From positions 1-34,805 of the forward strand of contig JAETPY010000023.1 in NCBI GenBank assembly GCA_021770925.1: a stretch of DNA of 34,805 nucleotides, given 5' to 3'. The notes under the pieces are model-generated. The model was not told the DNA's origin and ran no database searches. It saw only the letters and a program-made list of their open reading frames with translations. Shown here piece by piece: positions 1 to 7,819 of the stretch. A program made the position numbers and the translations under genes. Numbering within the stretch: the stretch's first letter is position 1; each line of letters opens with the position of its first letter. Source of the DNA: Erysipelotrichaceae bacterium. Its GTDB lineage: Bacteria; Bacillota_I; Bacilli_A; Erysipelotrichales; Coprobacillaceae.

Positions 1-308
1 GAACAAGGACCTGCGATCAAAGCTAGATTTTCACCTCCAACTTTAACCCCCGAAACATCAACGATCGTATCATCAGGATGAAATGCCCGATTAGCTAATT
101 TATATGGCTCTGATACCCTCATTACATGATCTACTGCTTCATCTACCTCAATAGCACGTGGATCAACCTGTGTAGTATCTCCAATAATACCAATTATTGA
201 TTGTCCAGTACCATGAACCACACTAACTTTTAATCCTTTATCAGTTACAATTTTTGACACTTTTTCAACTTCTTCATCTGTTGCGGTCATTTTCATTACA
301 ATAATCAT
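1..308 (-). CDS. aroF: 3-deoxy-7-phosphoheptulonate (DAHP) synthase, class I beta, N-terminal part (partial)
   Basis: This enzyme condenses phosphoenolpyruvate and erythrose-4-phosphate in the first step of the shikimate pathway. The gene begins at ATG 308, nine bases after an AAAGGGG ribosome site, and runs off the left edge after 102 codons. The visible part shows the small ferredoxin-like N-terminal domain typical of the AroA(G)/Thermotoga-type enzyme (starting MIIVMKMTATDEEVEKV, with GQSIIGIIGD at about 35-43). It continues with NRAFHPDDTIVDVSG and the first barrel motif LALIAGPC. The FL domain is a known allosteric element in this family. The leader carries a T-box (352-640), so transcription is expected to rise when an aminoacyl-tRNA is uncharged. 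The catalytic barrel lies outside the window. Confidence 0.9.
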   Translation of the reverse strand, partial: MIIVMKMTATDEEVEKVSKIVTDKGLKVSVVHGTGQSIIGIIGDTTQVDPRAIEVDEAVDHVMRVSEPYKLANRAFHPDDTIVDVSGVKVGGENLALIAGPC

Positions 309-350
309 TTTTTCATTCCCCTTTATTGTTTATTTCAACCCTGTATATAA

Positions 351-380
351 ATAAAAACTCTCTTCCTAAAAGGACGAGAG
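351..380 (-). terminator. T-box-controlled intrinsic terminator of aroF
   Basis: On the minus strand CTCTCGTCC and AGGAAGAGAG form a stem around a TTTT loop, followed by a run of five U. It lies directly after the T-box sequence, as expected for the terminator half of a T-box switch. Confidence 0.85.
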
Positions 381-640
381 CTTATGCTTCGTGATACCAC
401 CTTAGTTCATTAATATATTACTATATTAACCTCATCGAGTACGCTAATAACTATTAGTACATACTCTAACACGTTAACGGGTGTTACCGGAGAGACCTAC
501 TACAAGCGATTCAGTCCTCTACTCCAAGATGAATTCAATATTATCTAATAGACTCTTTTCCACCAGCCAAGAGTTCTCTATTCTATTTCAAATATCTACT
601 ATTTCTTTTCATAGTATTTATACCAGATGTTGTTGGAATT
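352..640 (-). promoter_or_regulatory. T-box riboswitch, probable Phe (UUC) specifier, upstream of aroF
   Basis: The minus strand carries the conserved T-box core AACTAAGGTGGTATCACG (407-390), followed by a terminator hairpin. In Stem I, AGTA on the 5' side faces GAATTCA on the 3' side of an internal loop. The loop is closed above by GATATT/AATATT and below by AAGA/TCTT. The specifier in that loop reads TTC followed by A, i.e. phenylalanine, which fits DAHP synthase as first enzyme of aromatic amino acid synthesis. The T-box call is firm; the Phe assignment rests on hand folding. Confidence 0.88.
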
Positions 641-669
641 ATTGTATACAATAAAATTAATTATGTCAA
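641..669 (-). promoter_or_regulatory. sigma-A-type promoter of the aroF T-box leader
   Basis: TTGACA (669-664) and TACAAT (646-641) on the minus strand are separated by 17 bases and lie just upstream of Stem I of the T-box. Confidence 0.7.
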
Positions 670-783
670 TAATTTTATAAAAAGTTTTTATACTAAAATA
701 TCTTAGTCTGCATCAGTCTATATAATTTTGGCGGTTATCGACGCTTAAATACGATATAATCATGTTAAGAGAGGAGGGGCCAT

Positions 784-1200
784 ATGAATAATATCGATAC
801 TACTTTAATTGGTAAATATATCAAAAGTATTCGTCTTTCAAAAGGCTGGTCACAAGCAAAACTCGAATATTTATCAGGAATATCAGCTTCTTCTATCAGC
901 AATATAGAACACGGTAATAAAGGTATCTCCTATAACATGTCAATTCCTGCAATTGTAAAGATTGCCCACGCTTTCCAAATAAGCTTTTATGATATTCTCA
1001 ATGATTCAGGCTTTCTTTCGTACATTGGTGATCAACAATTTGCTCAAAACAAATCACAAATCTACATAACCAATCATGAACTCATCAATTTGTTTAATCG
1101 CCTTAACCCTAGTGATCAGCAAATCTTTGTTAAAGAACTTTATCAACATGTTGAATTATCCGATAGGCACAAACAGCAAGATATGTTTAAAAAACTTTAA
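784..1200 (+). CDS. XRE-family helix-turn-helix transcriptional regulator
   Basis: A 138-residue cytoplasmic DNA-binding protein. Residues about 8-70 form an XRE/Cro-type HTH: IGKYIKSIRLSKGWSQAKLEYLSGIS, then SSISNIEHGNKGIS and IVKIAHAFQIS. The C-terminal 65 residues are charged and probably serve oligomerisation or sensing, with no recognised ligand domain. The start has a strong GAGGAGGGG site seven to eight bases upstream. A TATAAT at 755-760 is the likely -10 element, but no good -35 is seen at normal distance. It is monocistronic, ending at a strong terminator, and is divergent from aroF. Target genes are unknown. Confidence 0.88.
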   Translation: MNNIDTTLIGKYIKSIRLSKGWSQAKLEYLSGISASSISNIEHGNKGISYNMSIPAIVKIAHAFQISFYDILNDSGFLSYIGDQQFAQNKSQIYITNHELINLFNRLNPSDQQIFVKELYQHVELSDRHKQQDMFKKL

Positions 1201-1216
1201 ATCATTTATTACCTGT

Positions 1217-1253
1217 AAAACAGGCGGTGTTTTTCGCCGCCTGTTTTATTTTT
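1217..1253 (+). terminator. intrinsic terminator after the XRE regulator
   Basis: AAAACAGGCGG (1217-1227) pairs with CCGCCTGTTTT (1237-1247), followed by ATTTTT. It is a GC-rich stem in AT-rich surroundings. Confidence 0.9.
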
Positions 1254-1654
1254 AATTACTTACAATAAATAGTTTCTTATAATTCCCTACTAATCATCTA
1301 TGATTTTTTCGGTATGTAAATTTTTAAAAATTTGTTTTAACACTCCTGTTTATCCTATAACGACATAAAAACATCACTTGCTAATATTTTACAGTCATAA
1401 CGATCCTTTACAATTTAATCTGATATCCCCATATTAAATAATAAGCTGCTATTGTAACGATATTTTCAACATACATTTTTGTCTATTATTCGTCAATTTA
1501 TTATATAGTTTAACGATTTTATAGTAAATAATGCAAAAAATATTATATTATAGTCATAATTCGACAAAAATAGCCATTTAAATGTGTCATAATACTAATT
1601 GTAAAGTAACTATGCTTTAAATTCTCATAAGCAAATCCACTTATATAAGCAAAT
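1254..1654. other. gene-free AT-rich stretch
   Basis: No ORF with a ribosome site is seen in these 400 bases on either strand. On the minus strand a few open pieces interrupted by stops (for example LKIYIPKKS near 1310-1340) could be worn-out coding sequence, but nothing is recognisable. Confidence 0.5.
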
Positions 1655-1680
1655 AAAAAAAGTCAATAGATATATTGACT
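1655..1680 (-). terminator. terminator downstream of tRNA-Leu
   Basis: AGTCAATA (1680-1673 on the minus strand) pairs with TATTGACT (1668-1661) around a short loop and is followed by a run of T. It lies ten bases after the tRNA 3' end. Confidence 0.8.
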
Positions 1681-1690
1681 ACTTTACAAA

Positions 1691-1777
1691 TGGTGCCCAA
1701 GACCGGACTCGAACCGGTACAGTATCGCTACCGACGGATTTTGAGTCCGTTGCGTCTACCAATTTCGCCACTTGGGC
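1691..1777 (-). tRNA. tRNA-Leu (anticodon CAA)
   Basis: This is a class II tRNA of 87 bases with encoded CCA. The acceptor arms GCCCAAG and CTTGGGC pair, followed by A and CCA. The anticodon stem ACGGA/TCCGT encloses the loop CTCAAAA, giving anticodon CAA, which reads UUG. A long variable arm (CGGTAGCGATACTG region) and the T arm ACCGG-TTCGAGT-CCGGT are present. It is a single tRNA with its own terminator. Confidence 0.96.
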
Positions 1778-1989
1778 AACTACCAATAGGTATTATAAAT
1801 AATTTTAGTTACAAAATCAATAGTAAATTTAAATAATTATTCATTTATTTTAAAATGTTTATTAAAATTATTAAAATAAAAAGTAAATTATATTAAATTT
1901 ACTAAATAGTATTGACGAATTAATTAAAATAACGTATTTTTAGTAGTAATAATGGTAAACAAAATTACAGAACAAATGGGGTAAATATT

Positions 1990-2214
1990 ATGGAACACGA
2001 TAAAATTTTAAGTCAACTTAATGAAATAACTAATTCGCTAGATGCAACTACTGAAACTTTGATTGGATTACAAGAAAACGCTAAATATGAAGAAGCAATC
2101 AAAAAAATTGATATTGATCTATATCTTGAATTACCAATTCAAGAATTAAGTCGTCTTGCTAATAAATTAGCTAATCTAACTAGCGAATTATCAGAAACAA
2201 CAGACAAGCAGTAA
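1990..2214 (+). CDS. small hypothetical protein (74 aa)
   Basis: I do not recognise this gene. It has a GGGG site eight bases before the ATG and ends 38 bases before the rsmF-type gene, so the two may be cotranscribed. The protein is acidic, rich in Leu, Glu, Asn and Thr, has no cysteine, signal peptide or membrane segment, and its hydrophobic spacing suggests two helices or a short coiled coil (ILSQLNEITNSLDATTETL; LSRLANKLANLTSELSE). About 200 very AT-rich bases precede it. It could be a small structural or adaptor protein, but no function is assigned. Confidence 0.5.
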   Translation: MEHDKILSQLNEITNSLDATTETLIGLQENAKYEEAIKKIDIDLYLELPIQELSRLANKLANLTSELSETTDKQ

Positions 2215-2252
2215 GCTTGTCTTTTACTTTAACAGCTAACAGAAGGTGAACT

Positions 2253-3575
2253 ATGGACAAACTATTTGAGCAGCGAATGAAACTACTTTTACATGATGAC
2301 TATAAAAACTTTAAAAAAGCCTTGTTACAAGAACCAGTCAAGAGTTTTTATTTAAACCCTTTAAAAAAAGATGTTATTAATCACTTAAACACACAGTTTC
2401 TAACCCCACACCCATATATAAAAAATGCTTATTTTTATGATTATAATAAATATCCTCTTGGTAAACATCCTTATTTTAACTGCGGTCTTTATTATATTCA
2501 AGAACCTAGTGCAATGGCTGTAGTTAATTGTGCTGATTTTAAAGATGATGACTATGTTTTAGATATGTGTGGAGCTCCAGGTGGTAAAACCTGCTATGCT
2601 GCTAGTAAACTGAGTAATCAAGGATTAATGATTGCCAATGATATTAATAGATTAAGAGCAGGAATTTTATCTGAAAATATTGAACGTTTTGGAATTAGTA
2701 ATACAATAGTTACTAATTGCGATCCAATAAAATTAGAAAAATATTTTAATAGTTTTTTTGATAAGATCATTCTTGATGCACCATGCTCGGGTGAAGGCAT
2801 GTTTCGAAAACTTGACCAGGCAATTGAAACCTGGTCTATTGATAAAGTAAATGAATGTGCATATATTCAAAGAAATCTCATCAACAGTGCTTATAAAATG
2901 CTCAAAAATGATGGTATTTTAATTTATTCTACCTGTACCTATTCTTTAGAAGAAAATGAGGATCAAGTCAATTATATGGTTAAACAATTAAACATGGAAT
3001 TATTAGAAATAAAAAAGCAGCCTGGAATGGCACCAGGTTATCAGAATGATAAAGTAGTTAGAATGTATCCTCATATTAATAAAGGTGAAGGTCAATTCAT
3101 TGCTTTATTAAAAAAACATGATAAAAATCAAATTACTAAAATTAAATTATTAAAGCCAAATGTCACTAGAGAACAGCTTAAACTAATTAATAAATTCTAT
3201 CTTGATAATTTAAATGTAAAAGTCCCACCTTTACTATATAACTCAAATAACCATATTTATGCCATCTGTTCACATTTTCCTGAATTAAAAGGCATAAAAA
3301 TACTTAGAACCGGTCTATATTTAGGAGAGTGTAAGAAGGGACGATTTGAACCAAGTCACTCCCTAGCTTTAACACTAACTAAAAAAGATGTAAAACGCTA
3401 TTATGATTTTAAAGCTGATGATAAAGAAATTGAAAAATATATTCATGGTGAAACTCTCTTAGGAACTAATCAAAAAGGTTATGGATTAATTTTAGTTGAC
3501 GGGTATCCCTTATCCTTTTATAAAGAAAGCAATAACCAAGTCAAAAATCTATATCCAAAGGGGTTAAGACGATGA
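2253..3575 (+). CDS. rsmF: 16S rRNA m5C methyltransferase, RsmF/NOL1-NOP2-Sun family
   Basis: An S-adenosylmethionine-dependent RNA (cytosine-5) methyltransferase of 440 residues, predicted to modify 16S rRNA. The catalytic domain shows EPSAMAVV (84-91), the SAM motif CGAPGGKT (106-113), DAPCSGEGMFRK (175-186, Cys178) and the second-cysteine motif STCTYSLEENE (226-236, Cys228). Two cysteines in these positions are diagnostic of m5C enzymes. Residues about 310-440 form the C-terminal RsmF/PUA-like region seen in the long Firmicute members. The start follows an AGAAGGTGA site. The HD gene overlaps its stop by four bases. The exact cytidine cannot be read from the sequence. Confidence 0.9.
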   Translation: MDKLFEQRMKLLLHDDYKNFKKALLQEPVKSFYLNPLKKDVINHLNTQFLTPHPYIKNAYFYDYNKYPLGKHPYFNCGLYYIQEPSAMAVVNCADFKDDDYVLDMCGAPGGKTCYAASKLSNQGLMIANDINRLRAGILSENIERFGISNTIVTNCDPIKLEKYFNSFFDKIILDAPCSGEGMFRKLDQAIETWSIDKVNECAYIQRNLINSAYKMLKNDGILIYSTCTYSLEENEDQVNYMVKQLNMELLEIKKQPGMAPGYQNDKVVRMYPHINKGEGQFIALLKKHDKNQITKIKLLKPNVTREQLKLINKFYLDNLNVKVPPLLYNSNNHIYAICSHFPELKGIKILRTGLYLGECKKGRFEPSHSLALTLTKKDVKRYYDFKADDKEIEKYIHGETLLGTNQKGYGLILVDGYPLSFYKESNNQVKNLYPKGLRR

Positions 3576-4039
3576 ACCGATATTACATCATTAAAGATGA
3601 AGTATATGCTATTTTGAATAACGAATGTTTTGGAAATAATCGTAAAGATGGTTTAGAACACCTTTTTAATGTTGCAAATATGGCTATATTTTTAGCTAAA
3701 ATTGAAAATCTTGATCTTGAATTAGCCGCTATTACTGGTATTCTTCATGATATAGCGGCATATAAATATAATTCTCACTTTGATCATGCTAATCGCAGCA
3801 GTATGTTAGCTAAAGCCATTTTAACGAGCAGTAAACTTTTTACTGATGAAGAAACTATCCTGATTGTTAATGCTGTCAAAAATCACTCATTCAAAGATAA
3901 AATAGATGATCCATATAGTGAATTAATAAAAAATGCGGACTTATTAGTCCAGCATTTAAATGAACCCAATGCCGTTTTTTCAAAAGATAAACAGCTTAGG
4001 TTAAATAATATCTTTAAGTCTTTACAAATGACAAAATAA
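3572..4039 (+). CDS. HD-domain phosphohydrolase family protein
   Basis: A 155-residue protein of the HD superfamily, metal-dependent phosphohydrolases usually acting on nucleotides. Metal ligands are visible as His30 in LEHLFNVANMA, the His59-Asp60 pair in GILHDIAAY, and a later VKNHSFKD. Histidine and aspartate near FDHANRSS add to the site. The ATGA overlap with the methyltransferase gene indicates translational coupling. Its 3' end overlaps the tail of the converging alpha/beta hydrolase gene by 26 bases. The substrate is unknown. Confidence 0.8.
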   Translation: MNRYYIIKDEVYAILNNECFGNNRKDGLEHLFNVANMAIFLAKIENLDLELAAITGILHDIAAYKYNSHFDHANRSSMLAKAILTSSKLFTDEETILIVNAVKNHSFKDKIDDPYSELIKNADLLVQHLNEPNAVFSKDKQLRLNNIFKSLQMTK

Positions 4040-4670
4040 TTGGTGCCAATTTAGTACTGTTAACAACATAACTACCATGACTTTCTTTAGGTAAAATCAA
4101 CAGCTTACTACCACTAATATGATGAGCAATACTAATTGTATGTGATTCCTTGATCATATCGTTACTGCCTGCTAGAACTAAAGTTCTAGCTTTTATTTTA
4201 TGTAAAGTATAATGAGTGATATTAGGCTGCTGCAGCATCAATTTTATTTTTGGATCTTTTTTTAACGTATAAATTATCTTCATTTGCCAATAAATGTAAT
4301 TTTTTAATCCTTGAGGATCTGTATTAGCACCACTAATAATCAAATCACTAATAAGACTACTCTGGCTAGCAGCAAGCAAACCAACAATTCCCCCATCACT
4401 AAACCCATAATAAATAACATCTTTTAATCCTAAATATTTAATAAATGCCATTATATCTTCTGCCATTGCCTGATAACTGTATACTTTAATTTTAGAACTT
4501 TTTCCATGTCCTCTACTGTCAATACAATAACATCTAAAATTATTTTTTAAAACAGCAACTAAATTATCAAAAATATGATGATCTTCACCATTTCCATGAA
4601 CCAAAATTAAATTTCTTCCTGCTCCGTTAACTTCATAAAATATTTCCACATCATTTGACTTAAAAATCAT
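4014..4670 (-). CDS. alpha/beta hydrolase
   Basis: A 218-residue cytosolic alpha/beta hydrolase. The oxyanion region LVHGNGEDHHIF (about 23-34), the nucleophile elbow GFSDGG with the catalytic serine (about 92-97), the acid region LAGSNDMIKESH (about 170-181) and the catalytic histidine in ESHGSYVV are all in order, so it should be active. The substrate is not deducible; relatives are esterases, lipases or haloperoxidase-like enzymes. It overlaps the upstream TfoX-C gene by four bases and its tail overlaps the converging HD gene by 26 bases, with no clear terminator between. Confidence 0.85.
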   Translation of the reverse strand: MIFKSNDVEIFYEVNGAGRNLILVHGNGEDHHIFDNLVAVLKNNFRCYCIDSRGHGKSSKIKVYSYQAMAEDIMAFIKYLGLKDVIYYGFSDGGIVGLLAASQSSLISDLIISGANTDPQGLKNYIYWQMKIIYTLKKDPKIKLMLQQPNITHYTLHKIKARTLVLAGSNDMIKESHTISIAHHISGSKLLILPKESHGSYVVNSTKLAPIILSFVKT

Positions 4671-4924
4671 AATTTATGTTCCTCATAAAATTTCTTTAAA
4701 TCCTTTTTAATTTCAAAATCAAGCTCAGTTTTTTTTACTGCCATAATTGCCCCCTGTAGACCATACAAACGATGAATACAAGCAGTTTCATCAATTTCCT
4801 GAATCTTTAACCAGGCCTTTTTAGCCCCAGCTTTTTTTAATTTTTCTGGTGTGTCAATGCCAACCTGGCGTAATTGTAAAGCAACAGCTTTACCAATATT
4901 ATGCATATCTTCCAATTTTTCCAT
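4667..4924 (-). CDS. TfoX C-terminal-domain (helix-hairpin-helix-like) protein
   Basis: A free-standing TfoX_C-type protein of about 85 residues: LEDMHNIGKAVALQLRQVGI, TPEKLKKAGAKKAWLKI, then CIHRLYGLQGAIM. In the family this helical module follows a TfoX N-terminal domain in competence regulators, but short C-domain-only proteins are common and functionally obscure. I place the start at ATG 4924, nine bases after GAGGG, rather than the GTG at 4930, which is too close to that site. It is translationally coupled to the downstream hydrolase. A role in competence is not implied by the domain alone. Confidence 0.8.
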   Translation of the reverse strand: MEKLEDMHNIGKAVALQLRQVGIDTPEKLKKAGAKKAWLKIQEIDETACIHRLYGLQGAIMAVKKTELDFEIKKDLKKFYEEHKL

Positions 4925-5065
4925 CTTCACGAACCCTCTTTTATTGATAACATACTAAATATCGTAATCATTTAAAGTTTAATTACTATAATACATTCTA
5001 ACAAAAACAAATCTTAGATATCTTTAATAGTAAAAATTTATCATCTTTCTATTAGAATTATAACA

Positions 5066-5092
5066 CAAAAAAGGGATTTTCTATCCCTTTGT
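5066..5092 (-). terminator. terminator of the thyA-folA-plsC operon
   Basis: On the minus strand AAGGGAT (5089-5083) pairs with ATCCCTT (5077-5071), followed by TTTTTG. The stem begins inside the last codons of plsC. Confidence 0.85.
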
Positions 5093-5800
5093 ATGCTCTT
5101 TGATACAATCTTCTATACGATCATGAACTATTTTTGCAATTTCATTTGTGTGCAGGTCTTTATAATCTTCATAATATAATGGTTTTAAATAATGAATCTT
5201 AGCAGTTGTTTTTTTTATCGTATTATTATCAAAAACTTTGTAACAATCAATCATTGCTACAGGAATAATTGGTGCTTTTGCTTTCAATGCAATCTTAAAT
5301 GTTCCACCTTTAAACTCTAAAATATTATTTCCGTCTTTACTTCTCGTTCCTTCTGGAAAAACAAAAAAATTATATCCATTAGCAACCTCATTAGCAACAT
5401 ATTTAATTACTTTAGCACTATCACGAACATTACTACGATCCATTGGAACATATTCAAGCATCTTAATAACATCTTTAACTAAAATCGTAGATGCTAATTC
5501 TTTTTTCACAATTGCACGAATCGGTTTTTCATGAGTTTGGAAAATTGCTAAAGGATCGTATAATCCCTGATGATTAGGTGTCAACAAGTAACCTGACTGC
5601 TCTGGCAAATTCTCTAATCCATAACATTCAAGTTCAACACGAGCTCTTTTACTAATGATTGCTACAACACGGTGAATAAAACCATAACGCTCTTGTAAAG
5701 AATAACTTTCAATATGCTTATATTTATTTACTTTATAGCCCCACCAGTAAGGCAGTCTTAAAATAACTCTAATTACAATCATGATAATTCTTTTCATCAT
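5081..5800 (-). CDS. plsC: 1-acyl-sn-glycerol-3-phosphate acyltransferase
   Basis: A membrane-associated acyltransferase of 239 residues that makes phosphatidic acid from lysophosphatidate. The NHQGLYDP block holds the HX4D catalytic pair (His77, Asp82), and FPEGTRSKDG (148-157) is the substrate-phosphate motif. The first 20 residues are hydrophobic and likely form a membrane anchor. It is the last gene of thyA-folA-plsC, overlapping folA by four bases, with GGGGTGAT as ribosome site. Its linkage with nucleotide genes looks like operon convenience rather than a shared pathway. Confidence 0.9.
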   Translation of the reverse strand: MMKRIIMIVIRVILRLPYWWGYKVNKYKHIESYSLQERYGFIHRVVAIISKRARVELECYGLENLPEQSGYLLTPNHQGLYDPLAIFQTHEKPIRAIVKKELASTILVKDVIKMLEYVPMDRSNVRDSAKVIKYVANEVANGYNFFVFPEGTRSKDGNNILEFKGGTFKIALKAKAPIIPVAMIDCYKVFDNNTIKKTTAKIHYLKPLYYEDYKDLHTNEIAKIVHDRIEDCIKEHTKG

Positions 5801-6273
5801 TTATCACCCCGCTTATATATTTGTAAGATAAATGTTTCAAATGCTTTTTCCTCTACTAAATGATAATTATATTCATCAAAATTAGGAAAATATGTTTCAC
5901 CTGTATGCTTACCAGGAATTCTTGATATCAATAATTGATCAGCAATCGGTAAACATTGCCGATATATCGAAGCACCTCCAGAAATAAATAAATCTTTACC
6001 ACTTTGACGATACTCCTCAATTACTTCTTCTAATGAATTACGAACCTCAACTCGATCATCTTCAAAAGGCTCTAAACTAACAACTATCGTTTTTCGATTA
6101 GGCAACGGTCTGCCAATTGCCTTATAGGTAGTAAGCCCCATCAAAATTGTTTTATTAACAGTAGTTGCTTTAAAATGCTTAAGATCTTCAGGAACATTCC
6201 AAGGCATTCCATTAAAAGAATCTTTCTTACCAATTAATAAATCATCATCTGTTGCTACAATAATACTAATCAT
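5797..6273 (-). CDS. folA: dihydrofolate reductase
   Basis: A 158-residue NADPH-dependent enzyme that reduces dihydrofolate to tetrahydrofolate, renewing the folate oxidised by ThyA. Typical elements are the N-terminal strand ISIIVATDDDLLIG, MPWNVPEDLKHFK with the substrate-binding Asp (about 29), MGLTTYKAIGRPLPNRKTIV for NADPH, and LFISGGASIYRQ. The length is normal for a bacterial chromosomal DHFR. The start ATG shares one base with the thyA stop (TAATG), so the two are translationally coupled. Confidence 0.95.
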   Translation of the reverse strand: MISIIVATDDDLLIGKKDSFNGMPWNVPEDLKHFKATTVNKTILMGLTTYKAIGRPLPNRKTIVVSLEPFEDDRVEVRNSLEEVIEEYRQSGKDLFISGGASIYRQCLPIADQLLISRIPGKHTGETYFPNFDEYNYHLVEEKAFETFILQIYKRGDK

Positions 6274-7160
6274 TATACACTTACCTTTCCAACTAATTTT
6301 CCATAACTTTGATAATTTTCAATTTTAATATCCTCTATTTTATAATCAAAAATAGATTTAACTTTTGAATTCAAAACAAGTTTGCATTTAGGCAACGGTT
6401 CTCTTGAAATCTGTTCTTTGATTACATCAATATGATCTTTATAAATATGAGCATCACCAATCGTATGCACAAATTCTTTAGCCTCATAACCACAAGTTTT
6501 AGCAAGCATTTCAGTCATCAAAGCATATGAAGCGATATTAAAAGGCACTCCTAAAAAAATATCAGCACTTCGTTGATATAATTGACAAGATAAATATTTT
6601 TTATCGTTACTAACATAAAATTGTAAAAATGCATGACATGGCGGTAAAGCCATATTATCAACCTGTGAAGGATTCCAGGCACAAATAATATGTCTTCTTG
6701 AAAAAGGATTATTCCTTAAACTATCTATCAGTTTAACTAACTGATCTACCCCTTCATAATTAAAATTACGCCATTGAGCTCCATATACTGGTCCTAAATC
6801 ACCATATTTTAAAACAAATGGATCATCAGCTGGTAAATTTTTAATTTTAGTAACAAATTCTTCAAGTGTTTCACCTTGATAATCAGCTGATCTTTTATAA
6901 CTTTCATATGGCCAATCATTCCATATTTTAACATTACGATCAACTAGATACTTAATATTCGTATCTCCTTTAATAAACCATAACAACTCTTCTGCAATTG
7001 GTCGAATAAACATTTTTTTCGTCGTCATTAAAGGAAAACCATCTCTTAAATCATAACGGGTCTGATACCCAAACACACTTTTTGTTCCTGTACCTGTACG
7101 ATCATCGCGATCTTCACCGTTTTCTAAAACATATTTACACATTTCTAAGTATTGCTTCAT
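6273..7160 (-). CDS. thyA: thymidylate synthase (ThyA type)
   Basis: This enzyme converts dUMP to dTMP using methylene-tetrahydrofolate and releases dihydrofolate for FolA. In 295 residues it shows DDRTGTGTKSVFGYQ (phosphate binding), GFPLMTTKK, the catalytic cysteine in ALPPCHAFLQF (Cys175), CQLYQRSADIFLGVPFNIASYALM and GDAHIYKDH. It is longer than the E. coli enzyme because of an insert at about 85-120, as in other Gram-positive long forms. It is the first gene of the operon, with GAGGTG before the ATG. A weak promoter (TACAAT about 30 bases upstream) is possible. Confidence 0.96.
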   Translation of the reverse strand: MKQYLEMCKYVLENGEDRDDRTGTGTKSVFGYQTRYDLRDGFPLMTTKKMFIRPIAEELLWFIKGDTNIKYLVDRNVKIWNDWPYESYKRSADYQGETLEEFVTKIKNLPADDPFVLKYGDLGPVYGAQWRNFNYEGVDQLVKLIDSLRNNPFSRRHIICAWNPSQVDNMALPPCHAFLQFYVSNDKKYLSCQLYQRSADIFLGVPFNIASYALMTEMLAKTCGYEAKEFVHTIGDAHIYKDHIDVIKEQISREPLPKCKLVLNSKVKSIFDYKIEDIKIENYQSYGKLVGKVSV

Positions 7161-7209
7161 CTTTTACACCTCGATTGATATTGTACAATAAAATTATGCG
7201 TTAATAAAC

Positions 7210-7239
7210 TAAAAAAACACTTTTATCTAAAAAGTGCTT
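7210..7239 (-). terminator. terminator after the second XRE gene
   Basis: AGCACTTTT and AAAAGTGTT pair on the minus strand around a short loop and are followed by a T run. The hairpin starts at the stop codon of the regulator and separates it from thyA. Confidence 0.8.
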
Positions 7240-7591
7240 ATGATTTAGTAACCTTATTATAACGACGCAAGGAAGTTTTTATTGATTTCATTATGTCAAT
7301 AATCAGCTTTAATTCATTAGGATTACAATCTAGCAAAAGATCATTAATTTCATCTATATATATTCTTTCTGCCTCAACTAAACTGTCGCATAGCAAAAAA
7401 TCAGCAGAAACGGCTAATGCATTTGCAATACTAATCAAAGTAGGCAAACTTAATTTAGTCGCACCACGTTCAATATGCGAAATATTTGTTGGGGAAATAT
7501 TTGAAATTTCTGCCAATGTCTGTTGAGAAAGATTTTGAGAAATTCGTTCCTCTCTTATTCTTTTGCCAATAAGTTTGTAATCAATTTCCAT
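7238..7591 (-). CDS. XRE-family transcriptional regulator, probably autoregulated
   Basis: A 117-residue DNA-binding protein. The HTH spans about residues 5-65: IGKRIREERISQNLSQQTLAEISNIS, then NISHIERGATKLSLPTLISIANAL and SADFLLCD. A short helical C-terminal part follows. ATG 7591 is preferred to the GTG at 7594 because it lies seven bases from GGAGG. A perfect 8-3-8 palindrome (7616-7634) overlaps its TATAAT box, which suggests self-repression. It differs from the 784-1200 regulator in its C-terminal half. Other targets are unknown. Confidence 0.88.
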   Translation of the reverse strand: MEIDYKLIGKRIREERISQNLSQQTLAEISNISPTNISHIERGATKLSLPTLISIANALAVSADFLLCDSLVEAERIYIDEINDLLLDCNPNELKLIIDIMKSIKTSLRRYNKVTKS

Positions 7592-7612
7592 CACGATTCC
7601 TCCAATGATTTA

Positions 7613-7640
7613 ATTATATCTTTCTAAAAGATATCTCAAA
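7613..7640 (-). promoter_or_regulatory. promoter with palindromic operator of the XRE gene
   Basis: On the minus strand TATAAT (7618-7613) has TTGAGA or TTTGAG upstream with a 15-16 base spacer. The spacer and part of the -10 box form the perfect inverted repeat ATATCTTT-TAG-AAAGATAT (7634-7616), a natural site for an HTH dimer. Confidence 0.6.
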
Positions 7641-7819
7641 ATATATTCTGCATCCCATTAGGATACCTAATGTATTATTCCCGTCTTTTATTACTTTTAT
7701 TCATTAATTTTTTACTATGTATATTTAAATTTAACTATGTTATAATTTGACAATATTAATCAATTTGTAACAATTAGTTAATATTAATGTATTATTATAA
7801 AAAAGAAAGGATGGTAATG

